Assembly: GCA_002345675.1 (NCBI GenBank)
Contig: DDWL01000066.1
Span: forward strand, 1-64,000
DNA: 64,000 bases
Reading direction: 5' to 3'
Source: Bacteroidales bacterium UBA2287
GTDB lineage: Bacteria; Bacteroidota; Bacteroidia; Bacteroidales; Tenuifilaceae
Made by a program: the position numbers and the translations under genes. The notes beneath the pieces are model-generated. The model made no database searches and was not told the DNA's origin. It saw only the letters and a program-made list of their open reading frames with translations. Positions 44,339-53,194 of the stretch are shown one piece after another; position 1 is the stretch's first letter; every line of letters begins with the position of its first letter.

Positions 44339-44358
44339 ATTGCCCATTTTCGGGCAAT
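44339..44358. repeat. Hairpin in the divergent nhaC/yqgE gap
   Basis: ATTGCCC at 44339-44345 pairs with GGGCAAT at 44352-44358 around a 6-base loop. It sits in the 269-bp gap between divergent genes. A -7-like TATTTTTG is at 44289-44296 on the plus strand. It may be a protein-binding site or attenuator; no more can be said. Confidence 0.4.
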
Positions 44359-44499
44359 AATTTTGACTTGTATATGATTTTTAATTCGCCACATTAGATG
44401 TAAGTAACAGAATAACAGCATGATACGTGTACAGGGTTTGCTTTTAGTTGAATGGCACAAAATTTGACTAAAAGGAACCTTGTAAACCTAATTTAAAGT

Positions 44500-45090
44500 G
44501 TGGTGGAACAGTTTACCGATTTCTTTAGAATAAAGCATTCCAAGCTGGTTCCACAGCCAGGGAGGGTACTTATTTCGGAACCCGGACTTGCCGATGGCAA
44601 CTTTAAGCGGTCAGTAATTCTTATTGTTGAGCATAATGCTACCGGTACTATTGGCTTTGTTCTTAACAGAACTCTCGATTTCGATTTAAAAGAACTTTTA
44701 CCCGATTTTCCGAGTTTTAATGCTGCAATATCAATCGGTGGTCCCGTTAGTCCCAACTCCATTCAGTTTATTCATTCTTTAGGCGACATAATTCCCGATA
44801 CCATTAAAATTGCCGATGGCTTGTACTGGGGCGGAAATTTCGATGCTATTAAATCGTTAATTGTTATGGGGAAAGTTACACCTCGAAATGTGAAATTTTT
44901 TGTTGGCTACTCAGGGTGGGGTGTTGAGCAGCTGGCTAAAGAAATTGATGAGGAAAGTTGGGTTGTTTCTGAACTCGATTTGGTTCAAATTATGGCATCC
45001 CACGACGATTTATGGAAAAAAGCAGTTACAGAACTTGGCAGTAAGTTTAAACCTTGGACAATTTATCCTATTAATCCTTCCTTAAACTGA
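44500..45090 (+). CDS. YqgE/AlgH family protein
   Basis: The 196-residue protein starts with GTG; no ATG is available in this frame. The family start is clear: DFFRIKHSKLVPQPGRVLISEPGL, followed by FKRSVILIVEHNATGTIGFVLNR, GGPVSPNSIQFIH and YWGGNFDAI. YqgE/AlgH is conserved but biochemically undefined. Its 3' end overlaps the convergent aminotransferase gene by 28 bp, so both coding ends share sequence. Confidence 0.92.
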   Translation: MVEQFTDFFRIKHSKLVPQPGRVLISEPGLADGNFKRSVILIVEHNATGTIGFVLNRTLDFDLKELLPDFPSFNAAISIGGPVSPNSIQFIHSLGDIIPDTIKIADGLYWGGNFDAIKSLIVMGKVTPRNVKFFVGYSGWGVEQLAKEIDEESWVVSELDLVQIMASHDDLWKKAVTELGSKFKPWTIYPINPSLN

Positions 45091-45944
45091 TCGGGAAAGG
45101 TGTAACGGTTTAGTGCTGTACATAGCGAACGCCCAACTTTGCTGAAGTATCGAATATTTTTAAAGGCTACTACCCACCTAATTCCGCTTATGGCATTTGT
45201 TAAAAAAACTTCGTCGGCACTAAGAAGTAGTTCTGGTTCTAAAGGTCTATCCTCAATTACTTTATAGCCCAATTCGGGTGCAATTTTAATTATAACCTGT
45301 CGAATAATTCCGTTTAAACATCCTTCGTTTAAAGGAGGTGTTAAAATGCTATCGCCTTTTATTAAAAACAAGTTTGAGGAAGTACTTTCGGATAGCCTAT
45401 TCTGATCGTTTATTAGAATGCATTCGTCGACTTCGGCCTTTTTAGCTGAAATCCCTGCTAAAATATAGAGTAAGGCATTACTCGATTTTATACCCGACAA
45501 AAAATTGGTAGGCTTACGTAAGTCGGTAAAAATATCAATTACAAGTCCCTTTTGGTTTATTTGGTAAAAGTTAGCTTCGAGTGGGGTCGTCTGAACAGTA
45601 ATATCGACACCTATTCCTGTTGGAGCGTATAATCCTCCCGATCTACGAGTAACGCTTAGTCGAACTCTAGCGCTTCCAAAAATTCGATTCTTATTAAGAA
45701 GTCTCGAAATTTCGTTTTCTAAAAATTCGGGAGAAAGGCTTGTAGGAACATCCATGTCGAGTAAGCGCATCGACTTTACTAACCTTTTATGGTGTAGGTC
45801 TATATGTCGTGCGCTTGTGCCAAAGGCATGAATGGTTTCGAAAAGTCCGTCGCCATATAGGTACCCACGATTTTCGACGCTAAAAATTAGCTGATCGCTG
45901 GGAACGAAAGCTCCATTAAACCATATGTACTGCTTGCTTGGCAT
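45063..45944 (-). CDS. Class IV PLP aminotransferase
   Basis: The 293-residue protein is fold-type IV, the family of branched-chain and D-amino-acid aminotransferases and aminodeoxychorismate lyase (PabC). It has the DRGYLYGDGLFET-like start (ENRGYLYGDGLFETI), the PLP lysine in SGIKSSNALLY, and NRLSESTSSNLFLIK followed by LNGIIRQVII. The short size and LNEGCLNGI fit PabC or a D-amino acid aminotransferase; no partner pabB is adjacent to settle it. It heads toward yqgE and overlaps it by 28 bp. Confidence 0.82.
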   Translation of the reverse strand: MPSKQYIWFNGAFVPSDQLIFSVENRGYLYGDGLFETIHAFGTSARHIDLHHKRLVKSMRLLDMDVPTSLSPEFLENEISRLLNKNRIFGSARVRLSVTRRSGGLYAPTGIGVDITVQTTPLEANFYQINQKGLVIDIFTDLRKPTNFLSGIKSSNALLYILAGISAKKAEVDECILINDQNRLSESTSSNLFLIKGDSILTPPLNEGCLNGIIRQVIIKIAPELGYKVIEDRPLEPELLLSADEVFLTNAISGIRWVVAFKNIRYFSKVGRSLCTALNRYTFPDQFKEGLIG

Positions 45945-45955
45945 TAATTTTAAAC

Positions 45956-46393
45956 CTAAGTATTGTGCTTGCTATAGTGTTCTTTTGCAATTTCGAAAAG
46001 TTGCTTTTGTATTTCGCCATGAGTTAATGGGTGAGGTGGAAAGTCCGAGAACAGACCAACCTCTTCAATTTCACTTATTGGCAAATTTCCCAGTTCACTT
46101 GTTTTTGCATAGTAAAAACGGTTAAAACTTTCGCTTCTATTGTGCTTTACTGTAAAATCGCATAAAGGAACAATGGTACAGTTTACTGTTCCCGTTTCTT
46201 CGAAAAGTTCGCGCAATGCAGCTTCAATGGGCGTTTCATCGGGTTCAATATGCCCACCAGGCAGTTCCCAAGTAATTCTGTTTCGTTGTTTTACCCAAAC
46301 CCATAAGTTGTTATAAGTTAGAGCAATTACTACGTAATTGTACTTGCGACTACTATCAGAAACATTATGAATGGTAACAACAGGTTCGCTCAC
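45956..46393 (-). CDS. NUDIX hydrolase
   Basis: The 145-residue protein has a full Nudix box, GGHIEPDETPIEAALRELFEE, with the REL-EE-G metal-binding core. It hydrolyses a nucleoside diphosphate-linked compound; no specificity mark is visible. It lies between the class IV aminotransferase (11 bp away) and a rhomboid gene (11 bp), all on the minus strand, and is likely part of one transcript from the holA side. Confidence 0.9.
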   Translation of the reverse strand: MSEPVVTIHNVSDSSRKYNYVVIALTYNNLWVWVKQRNRITWELPGGHIEPDETPIEAALRELFEETGTVNCTIVPLCDFTVKHNRSESFNRFYYAKTSELGNLPISEIEEVGLFSDFPPHPLTHGEIQKQLFEIAKEHYSKHNT

Positions 46394-46404
46394 AGCGTTT
46401 GGGT

Positions 46405-47028
46405 TTACATTAACTTTAACCCCTCTAAAAACTGAAATATTAGTCGTGGGTTTATAAGTAGCGGATACAAAAAGCCAAAAACTGCACCAACAAAGTGGGC
46501 GTCGTGGTTAATGTTGTCCGACGAGTTACGGCTTTTGTAGTGCGAGTATAAGAGGTAACCAACTCCAAATACAATTGCAGGAATTGGAATTATTCCAAAA
46601 AAGTAAAGTTTACTTAGTGGGTAAAAGAAAATGTGAGTAAAAACAACTGCCGAAACGGCTCCCGAAGCCCCAACCGATTTGTAGTAAAAGTCGTTTTTAT
46701 ACTTTTTTAGCGTAGTTAGCGACGAAATTATTGCGCCCCCAAAGTAAAGTGTTCCAAGGTGCACCCAAATATTTCCAATGTCGCCCGAAAGTTTTAAGGT
46801 TTCGAAAATTTGCTGAACGGAAATTCCAAACGAAAAAAGTACAATCATGTTAACCGCAAGGTGAATATAGTCGGCATGAACAAAGGCATGTGTTAAAATG
46901 CGGTGTAATTCCTTGTTGTGAACAACAGCGTAGGGGCTAAGCAGCAGCTTGTCCATTATTTCTCTGCTATTTAGAGCTGCTATTGAAATAATTACTGTGG
47001 CTATAATTATTATTAGTATCATTTGCAA
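46405..47028 (-). CDS. Rhomboid family intramembrane serine protease
   Basis: The 207-residue protein has six hydrophobic helices. The catalytic serine is in SVGASGAVSAVVF (GxSG) and the partner histidine in DAHFVGAVFGFLYP. The first loop contains HILTHAFVHADYIHLAVNM. These are the full rhomboid marks, so it should be an active intramembrane protease. The substrate is unknown. It is 9 bp from holA in a minus-strand cluster. Confidence 0.92.
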   Translation of the reverse strand: MQMILIIIIATVIISIAALNSREIMDKLLLSPYAVVHNKELHRILTHAFVHADYIHLAVNMIVLFSFGISVQQIFETLKLSGDIGNIWVHLGTLYFGGAIISSLTTLKKYKNDFYYKSVGASGAVSAVVFTHIFFYPLSKLYFFGIIPIPAIVFGVGYLLYSHYKSRNSSDNINHDAHFVGAVFGFLYPLLINPRLIFQFLEGLKLM

Positions 47029-47037
47029 AGCATTGTT

Positions 47038-48081
47038 TTAGTGCATTATTCGCCAAAGTAATTCGCGAAGAAGTTCTCCATTGTCGGTCGATTCGTTATT
47101 TAGCCCCTTTGAGCGCATGTCGTACTCGCGAAGAAGGGCAAAAACCTGAACGCACTTGCTTGGGTTGTATATGCGAGTGGCCGCTTTGTACTCGTTAACA
47201 AAAAATGGGTTAATGCCCAGTTCAACGGCAACATTTCGCTCCGATTTATCTTCGAGAAAATGGTACCTAAAAAGCTTTAAAAAGTACTGATGAATTGACG
47301 AAAGCGTAATGGTAATGTGGTTTCCCCCAGGGTTCTTTGCAAAGTGGTCGGCAATTCGATTGGCTACCAAAATATTGCGCTGTCCAATTACCTTGGTAAG
47401 TTCGAACCGATTAAAATCCTTGCTAATCCCTATGTTTTGCTCAATATGAGGGGTGGTTATTTTTTTTGTGTCGGGTGGGAGGGTTATAATAAGTTTATCG
47501 AGCTCGTTGGCAATTTTGCTAAGATCGTTACCCAAATAATCCTTTAAAAGTTCGGCTGGTGCTGGAGGAATTGAAATGCCCTTATTCGATAAATAAATGG
47601 TAATCCACTCGGGAATTTGGTAATCGTAAAGTTTCTTCGACTCAAACAGAACGCCTATTTTTGCAGCCTGTGTAAAGAACTTTTTTGCCTTTTCGCCCCC
47701 TTTGCCAGAGCCACTGGGTTGAATTTTATGGCAAATAACGAGAATTGTCGATTTTAGGGGCGACTTAACGTAAACCTCGAGTTCTTCAATTTTCTTAAGG
47801 TTTTGAGCCTCTTTAACAATTACAACCTGATGGTTTGCCATCATAGGAAATCGTCGTGCCGTTTCGATAATTCGACTTACATCGGCATCAATTCCGTATA
47901 TAATATGCTGGTTAAAAGCCTTTTCCGACTCGTCAAGAATGTTTTCGGCAATATAGTCGGATATTATATCAATATAATACCCCTCGTCGCCGGTTAGGAT
48001 GTATATAGGTTTGTAAATTTTCTTCTTAAGTTCGTCAATAACCTCCGAGCATAGGTCGTCGAGGCTTTTTCGCTTTGCCAT
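47038..48081 (-). CDS. holA: DNA polymerase III subunit delta
   Basis: The 347-residue protein matches HolA, the delta subunit of the clamp loader. The N terminus IYILTGDEGYYID is typical, followed by domain marks such as LVICHKIQPSGSGKGGEKAKKFF, AELLKDYLGNDLSKIANELDKLII and the C-terminal RNVAVELGINPFFVNEY. The first gene of a four-gene minus-strand run including the rhomboid and Nudix genes, it starts 12 bp downstream of the AMP nucleosidase stop. Confidence 0.92.
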   Translation of the reverse strand: MAKRKSLDDLCSEVIDELKKKIYKPIYILTGDEGYYIDIISDYIAENILDESEKAFNQHIIYGIDADVSRIIETARRFPMMANHQVVIVKEAQNLKKIEELEVYVKSPLKSTILVICHKIQPSGSGKGGEKAKKFFTQAAKIGVLFESKKLYDYQIPEWITIYLSNKGISIPPAPAELLKDYLGNDLSKIANELDKLIITLPPDTKKITTPHIEQNIGISKDFNRFELTKVIGQRNILVANRIADHFAKNPGGNHITITLSSIHQYFLKLFRYHFLEDKSERNVAVELGINPFFVNEYKAATRIYNPSKCVQVFALLREYDMRSKGLNNESTDNGELLRELLWRIMH

Positions 48082-48093
48082 GCTTTGGTTTTG

Positions 48094-48864
48094 TTAAAAC
48101 TTTAAGTGTTTTACCGATAATCCGTTGTTCTTTAATTCTTTAAGCGACTCAATGCCAATAATAATGTGGTCTTCAACAAACATATTGGTTACCTTCTTAT
48201 CGCTTTCGCTTGTCTTAATTCCTGATGAAATCATTGGCTGATCGGACACTAAAAGCAAAGCCCCAGTTGGAATTTCATTGGCAAAGCCAACCGTAAAAAT
48301 GGTTGCAGTTTCCATATCAATGGCCATTGCTCTAATTCTACGAAGGTAATCCTTAAATTCCTCATCGTACTCCCAAACCCTGCGGTTGGTGGTTATTACA
48401 GTTCCTGTCCAGTAGTCGCGTTCTCGTCTGCGAATTGTTGAAGAAACGGCGCGCTGTAAATTAAATGCTGGTAGCGCAGGAACTTCGGGAGGGAAGTAGT
48501 CGTTCGATGTTCCTTCGTGACGAATAGCCGCTATGGGTAGAATTAAATCGCCTAACTCATTCTTTCGTTTAAGCCCTCCGCATTTCCCTAAAAACAGTAC
48601 CGCTTTTGGGTTAATTGCTCCAAGTAAGTCCATTATTGACGCTGCATTGGGGCTACCCATTCCAAAGTCAATCATGGTTATGCCGTCCCATGTAGCACAT
48701 GGCATATTGGCCGAAGGGTCAATTATTTCAACACCTGTATAGTTTGCAAAAAAGTCGAGATAACCTCTAAAGTTAGTTAGGAGAATATATTCGCCAAATT
48801 CCTCAATCTTTTGTCCCGTATAGCGAGGTAGCCAGTTAGCTACTATTTCCTCTTTTGTCTTCAT
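48094..48864 (-). CDS. amn: AMP nucleosidase
   Basis: The 256-residue protein is a phosphorylase-fold nucleosidase of the type annotated AMP nucleosidase in Bacteroidota, cleaving AMP to adenine and ribose 5-phosphate. It has WDGITMIDFGMGSPNAASI, VLFLGKCGG, IAAIRHEGTSNDYFP and MAIDMETATIFTVGFAN with the purine-binding Glu. It is shorter than enterobacterial Amn (484 residues), which has an extra N-terminal domain. It lies 12 bp upstream of holA. Confidence 0.85.
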   Translation of the reverse strand: MKTKEEIVANWLPRYTGQKIEEFGEYILLTNFRGYLDFFANYTGVEIIDPSANMPCATWDGITMIDFGMGSPNAASIMDLLGAINPKAVLFLGKCGGLKRKNELGDLILPIAAIRHEGTSNDYFPPEVPALPAFNLQRAVSSTIRRRERDYWTGTVITTNRRVWEYDEEFKDYLRRIRAMAIDMETATIFTVGFANEIPTGALLLVSDQPMISSGIKTSESDKKVTNMFVEDHIIIGIESLKELKNNGLSVKHLKF

Positions 48865-49056
48865 GGCTTAAGGTATTATGGGTGAAATTTTAATGTTTTA
48901 TTTTAAAAATGACGATTTAACGCGCTGATATTTAGAACTTATTAGAGTGTTAGTGTGTTTTCTAAAGTTAACAAATATAGCGATTTTTAAAAAAATATAG
49001 GAGTTACACCCTGCAATGGAAACACATTTGCGATATTTGCACAAAATAAATGCTTC

Positions 49057-49515
49057 GTGCAAAAACTAAATCTTCCTGATTGTCAACTTATAACAAAAGA
49101 GAGCGAGGGTCAAATTCGTGTTCTCGATTTTGTTAGGCAAAAATTTGTTGCACTTACTGCCGAAGAATGGGTTAGGCAGTATTTTTTACATTTTATGGTT
49201 TTTCATAGGCAATTTCCCAAGGGGTTAATTAAAGTTGAACAAAAAGTATTAATTAGCGGAATGCCCCAGCGTGCCGATATTGTTGCGCATTCGAAAAATG
49301 GAAGCCCATTAATGGTTGTGGAGTGTAAGGCTCCCGAAGTGTGCTTGAGCCGCGACACATTTGCCCAAGCAGCACGCTACAATTTAACGGTTAAGGCGCC
49401 ATACCTAACAATAACTAATGGACTTAATCACTTTTGCTGTAAAATCGATTTAGCTAATGGGAAATTTACATTTCTCGATGGTTTTCCATCTTTTTCTGAA
49501 ATAGATGCTGGTTAA
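49057..49515 (+). CDS. Stand-alone HsdR N-terminal nuclease-domain protein
   Basis: The 152-residue protein starts with GTG. It matches the HsdR_N-type domain found alone in Bacteroidota: RVLDFVRQKFVALTAEEWVRQYF at the start, then ADIVAHSKNGSPLMVVECKAPEV. The Asp in ADIV and the EcK in VVECK are the PD-(D/E)xK catalytic layout, so the nuclease fold may be active. No helicase, methylase or specificity subunit is near. It precedes coaD by 55 bp on the same strand, so it is not part of a restriction operon here. Its role is unknown. Confidence 0.82.
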   Translation: MQKLNLPDCQLITKESEGQIRVLDFVRQKFVALTAEEWVRQYFLHFMVFHRQFPKGLIKVEQKVLISGMPQRADIVAHSKNGSPLMVVECKAPEVCLSRDTFAQAARYNLTVKAPYLTITNGLNHFCCKIDLANGKFTFLDGFPSFSEIDAG

Positions 49516-49569
49516 TGGCCAATTGCCTTTCTCAATCTTTTTGTTTTTCTTTGCTAAAAACAAACTAAT

Positions 49570-50043
49570 ATGGAAAAAGTTGCTGTTTTCCCAGGTTCGT
49601 TCGACCCCTTTACCGTTGGACATGAAGCAATTGTTCGAAGAGCCCTATCTCTTTTCGATAAAGTAATTGTTGCTGTAGGCCAAAATGCGGTTAAAAAATC
49701 GCTTATAACAATCGACAATCGATTGGCTCTCATAAAAGATGTTTTTAGCGACGAAAAAAGGGTCGAAGTGCTTTCGTACGAAGGGTTAACGGTTAATTTT
49801 TGCAATAGCCTTGGGGCAAAATTTATACTTAGAGGACTTCGAACCTCGGCCGACTTTGAGTACGAGCGCGCAATTGGTCAGGTAAATAAAATGCTGCTTC
49901 CCAATATCGAATCGGTGTTTTTACTCGCTTCGCCCGAGCATACTCCAGTTAATTCAACCATTGTACGCGATATTATTCTCAACGGTGGCGATGCCTCGAT
50001 GTTTTTACCCCTCAAAATCGATATTAAAAAGTACTTGGATTAG
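49570..50043 (+). CDS. coaD: Phosphopantetheine adenylyltransferase
   Basis: The 157-residue protein is CoaD, the penultimate step of coenzyme A synthesis. It has FPGSFDPFTVGHEAIVRRAL (TxGH motif), RGLRTSADFEYE and EHTPVNSTIVRDI near the C terminus. Length is normal. It lies 55 bp after the HsdR_N-like gene and 75 bp before the thioredoxin-fold gene. Confidence 0.96.
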   Translation: MEKVAVFPGSFDPFTVGHEAIVRRALSLFDKVIVAVGQNAVKKSLITIDNRLALIKDVFSDEKRVEVLSYEGLTVNFCNSLGAKFILRGLRTSADFEYERAIGQVNKMLLPNIESVFLLASPEHTPVNSTIVRDIILNGGDASMFLPLKIDIKKYLD

Positions 50044-50118
50044 CATCTTTTCGTTTGTCCTCAAGAGTTTTGCACTCTATTTGTAACAACAAGTTCTTCA
50101 TAAAAAAAATAAGCCAAA

Positions 50119-51522
50119 ATGAGGTTGTTCGCTTTACTATTTTTTGTTTTCGTTGCGTCAACTACCTATTCGCAGCAGGTAAAAATTAAAGGAAATGCAC
50201 CCGATTATGCCAACGAAGAGCTTGTTTTTTATAGGTACTCCGACTACATATCGCAAACAGAGGAACTTCTTGGTCGTTTTATCGTATTGCCAAACGGCGA
50301 TTTTAGATGCGACTTAAGCATTAACGAAACATCTTTTACATTTGTTTACTTAGGAGTTCATAGGTTATACCTTTTTATTGAGCCAGCAAAAACATACACC
50401 ATTGTTCTACCTCCCCGCGAAGATAAAACAGAAGCACAAAGGCTAAACCCATTTTTTCGAGAGGTTGAAATTCATGCAGGAATTAAGGGTGCCGACAAAA
50501 CCGAACTTAATTACCTCATAAGTGCGTTCGACCTCGCTTTTAACGAGCATTTCGACAAGATTGTAAACGATGCCTATGCCCGAAAAAAATCGCTTCCAAC
50601 CGATTCGCTTGTTAATGCAATGGAGCAGCAGTTTATGGGTTTCGACCATCCATTTTTTTCGTCATATCGAAATTATAGGTATGGCTTGCTATACCAACTT
50701 TCGCTAATGCAAAAGGCTCGAAGCATTTCCGATTCCTATTTTCTTAACAAGCCAATACAGTATAACAACCCTGCCTACATGGAGCTGTTTAACTTGGTTT
50801 ACGATAAGTACTTCATTTTCTTTTCACGAACCGAAAAGGGTTCGGCCATTTTTAGTAATATAACCGACAATAGAAGTTATAAAAACTTAAAAAAAACGCT
50901 ATCGACCGATAACGTTTTGGCAAACGACTCGCTGCTCGAACTGGTTATTCTTAAAGGCTTACACGACAGTTTTTTCGACGATAAGTTTTCGCGTTCTGCA
51001 CTGGTAGCTATTCTCGACTCGCTTTACAGGTCAACAAAAATTGCCGAGCACTTACTAATTGCTGAGAATATTCGGTCGAGGGTAACCCGTTTACTACCAG
51101 GATTTGTTCCAGCGCCCTTCGAACTCTATAATATAAAAGGGGAATTAGTGTCGCTTAACGCTTTTGAAGGTAAGTATGTGTACCTAAACTTTTGTACAGC
51201 ATCAAGCTACTCATGCCTTCAGGAATTTACCATACTCGAAAAGTTTTACGAAAAGCATCGTAAGGTTTTAGAAATAGTTACTATCAGCGTCGATAGAGAT
51301 CCAAACGATTTAAAATTGTTGCTTGAGCAAACAAACTACCAGTGGACATTCCTTCACTATGGCAATAAACCCGACATTATAAAGGATTTCGATATTAGGG
51401 CTTACCCAACCTACTTTTTAATTGGCCCCGACCGTCGGCTATTGATTTCACCAGCCATGTCGCCACGCGAAAATTTCGAAATTCAACTTTTTAAGGTGTT
51501 ACGCTCAAGGGGCGATATTTAA
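50119..51522 (+). CDS. Exported thioredoxin-fold protein lacking a CxxC
   Basis: The 467-residue protein has a signal peptide (FALLFFVFVASTTYSQ). The first 100 residues look like the beta-rich DUF4369-type domain that precedes TlpA-like thioredoxins in this phylum. The middle 200 residues are helical. The C-terminal thioredoxin-like domain reads YVYLNFCTASSYSCLQEF where NFWATWCGPC is expected. Ser363 replaces the first active-site Cys, Cys366 remains, and Cys359 lies four residues before. The cis-Pro is in RAYPTYFLIG. A normal CxxC disulfide is therefore not possible; a Cys359-Cys366 pair or loss of redox activity are options. It overlaps the convergent Nudix gene by 4 bp. Confidence 0.8.
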   Translation: MRLFALLFFVFVASTTYSQQVKIKGNAPDYANEELVFYRYSDYISQTEELLGRFIVLPNGDFRCDLSINETSFTFVYLGVHRLYLFIEPAKTYTIVLPPREDKTEAQRLNPFFREVEIHAGIKGADKTELNYLISAFDLAFNEHFDKIVNDAYARKKSLPTDSLVNAMEQQFMGFDHPFFSSYRNYRYGLLYQLSLMQKARSISDSYFLNKPIQYNNPAYMELFNLVYDKYFIFFSRTEKGSAIFSNITDNRSYKNLKKTLSTDNVLANDSLLELVILKGLHDSFFDDKFSRSALVAILDSLYRSTKIAEHLLIAENIRSRVTRLLPGFVPAPFELYNIKGELVSLNAFEGKYVYLNFCTASSYSCLQEFTILEKFYEKHRKVLEIVTISVDRDPNDLKLLLEQTNYQWTFLHYGNKPDIIKDFDIRAYPTYFLIGPDRRLLISPAMSPRENFEIQLFKVLRSRGDI

Positions 51523-52136
51523 ACTACTCCTGCTTCCGATAACACAAGTTTTACCGAACTATAAGTGTTCTCCATGTAGCCCTTAATGTCTTCGGGGCTA
51601 ACCCATTTGGCTTCGGTTATATCCTCTATTTGCTGTGGCGTTGGAGTTTCGCTTCCAGTGTATTTCATTTTATACCAGTGGGTTCGCTTTAAAAACTGTT
51701 TGCCGTCGCGAGTATATATGTGTAGTGTATTTCCAATGGACGATTCAATTTTGGGTAGTTTAATTCCACACTCCTCCGACACTTCTCTAACTGCAGTTGT
51801 TTCAATTTTTTCTCCTTTCTCTGTTTTTCCCTTGGGTAAATCCCAAATTCCGCTACGCTTAATTAGTAAGAATTGATTGCTGCTATTTTCCACCAATCCA
51901 CCTGCTGCTTCAACATTATGAAATATTGAGCTGAAATGTTTAAAAAGACTATCGGCGTCGTGACTAAAAAGGTAAAGGTTTTTTGCGCTGGTCATCATTT
52001 CAAAAAAATCGAGTAACTTTGCAAAGTTCGATTCTGGCTTGCATTTTAAAAACAAACCATTGTCGTTTGCAAAATGCTCTAAAAAACGATTGGTTATAAC
52101 AACCTTTCGACAACCTATAAAAATTGTGTGTTCCAT
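51519..52136 (-). CDS. NUDIX hydrolase
   Basis: From the ATG at 52136 the protein has 205 residues. Its N-terminal 70 residues (EHTIFIGCRKVVI...) are unlike the Nudix fold; the Nudix domain follows with GKTEKGEKIETTAVREVSEECG. LIKRSGIWDLPKGK is typical of diadenosine or ADP-ribose pyrophosphatases. Its start codon and the start of pyrE share CATG at 52134-52137 on opposite strands. A longer reading to 52157 would overlap pyrE by 23 bp. Confidence 0.85.
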   Translation of the reverse strand: MEHTIFIGCRKVVITNRFLEHFANDNGLFLKCKPESNFAKLLDFFEMMTSAKNLYLFSHDADSLFKHFSSIFHNVEAAGGLVENSSNQFLLIKRSGIWDLPKGKTEKGEKIETTAVREVSEECGIKLPKIESSIGNTLHIYTRDGKQFLKRTHWYKMKYTGSETPTPQQIEDITEAKWVSPEDIKGYMENTYSSVKLVLSEAGVV

Positions 52137-52767
52137 GGAGGTTTTTGATAATGACATTGTGTCAAATTTAATACGAATTAATGCAATTATTTTAAACCCT
52201 GCAAACCCGTTTACTTGGGCTTCGGGGTGGAAATCGCCAATATACTGCGATAACCGAAAAATTCTTTCCTACCCCAATGTACGACGAATGGTTACTGTAG
52301 GTTTTAAAGATATTATAAACGAACACTTTTCGGGGGTAGAAGTTGTTGCTGGGGTGGCGACTGGTGCAATTGCCCATGGAGCCCTTGTTGCAAACGAGTT
52401 AAATTTGCCTTTTGTTTACGTTAGGCCCGAACCCAAAAAGCATGGCTTAGCCAATCAAATTGAAGGTGATATTTTACCAGGACAAAAAGTAGTTGTTGTT
52501 GAAGATTTAATTTCGACAGGTAAAAGTAGCCTCAATGCAGTAAACACCCTTCGCGAAGCTGGCGTCGAAGTGCTTGGCATGGTTGCCATTTTTACCTATG
52601 GTTTCGAGGTTGCCCAAGTGAACTTTAAAAACGAAAATGTTAAACTCGTTACGCTTGGTTCATATTCCAAAATGATTGAGTTGGCTACAAAAGCGGGAAC
52701 AGTAAGCCCGCAACATGTTGAATTGCTTCATAATTGGCGAATGAGTCCCGAAACTTGGGGACAGTAA
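52135..52767 (+). CDS. pyrE: Orotate phosphoribosyltransferase
   Basis: The 210-residue protein begins at the ATG 52135, which fits PyrE lengths; the frame is open to 52039 but that part only mirrors the Nudix gene. It forms OMP from orotate and PRPP. Marks are FTWASGWKSPIYCDNR and the PRPP loop VVVVEDLISTGKSS. A -7-like TAACTTTG at 52014-52021 lies inside the divergent Nudix gene and may drive it. It is followed after 16 bp by a START-like gene. Confidence 0.95.
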   Translation: MEVFDNDIVSNLIRINAIILNPANPFTWASGWKSPIYCDNRKILSYPNVRRMVTVGFKDIINEHFSGVEVVAGVATGAIAHGALVANELNLPFVYVRPEPKKHGLANQIEGDILPGQKVVVVEDLISTGKSSLNAVNTLREAGVEVLGMVAIFTYGFEVAQVNFKNENVKLVTLGSYSKMIELATKAGTVSPQHVELLHNWRMSPETWGQ

Positions 52768-52783
52768 ATCTTTAAATACAAAA

Positions 52784-53191
52784 ATGACTACAGTTGAAAG
52801 TAAAATAGTTGCCATTAGGCGATCCGACGAACAGGTGTATAGCGTACTTAGCAGTTTTAAAAACTTTACTCCAGCAGTTGAGGCTGCAAAGTTAAAGGAC
52901 TGGGAAGCCGACGACGATACTTGCAAGTTTAGAGTCGATGGTATTGGCCTTATTGGCCTTAAAATTATTGAACGAGAACCATTTAAATCGCTAAAAATAA
53001 CAGGCGACGAGGGTGTTCCTTTCGAGTTTTTTATTTGGTTGCAGTTTAAACAGGTAGCCCCTTACGATACTCGTATGAAAATTACCCTTAAAGCCGAACT
53101 CAATATGATGATGAAAATGGTTATTGGTTCTAAACTTCAGGTGGGTATCGATACAGTTGCCGAAACCATAGCTAAGGCCTTAAATACGTAG
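52784..53191 (+). CDS. SRPBCC (START-like) family protein
   Basis: The 135-residue protein has the START/SRPBCC helix-grip pattern: VESKIVAIRRSDEQVYSVLSSFKNFTPAVEAAK, a FRVDGIGLIGLKIIEREPFKSLKI strand run and a final long helix. Members bind hydrophobic ligands or act in unknown roles. It lies 16 bp after pyrE on the same strand and is probably co-transcribed. It ends 3 bp before the convergent birA gene. Confidence 0.8.
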   Translation: MTTVESKIVAIRRSDEQVYSVLSSFKNFTPAVEAAKLKDWEADDDTCKFRVDGIGLIGLKIIEREPFKSLKITGDEGVPFEFFIWLQFKQVAPYDTRMKITLKAELNMMMKMVIGSKLQVGIDTVAETIAKALNT

Positions 53192-53194
53192 AAG

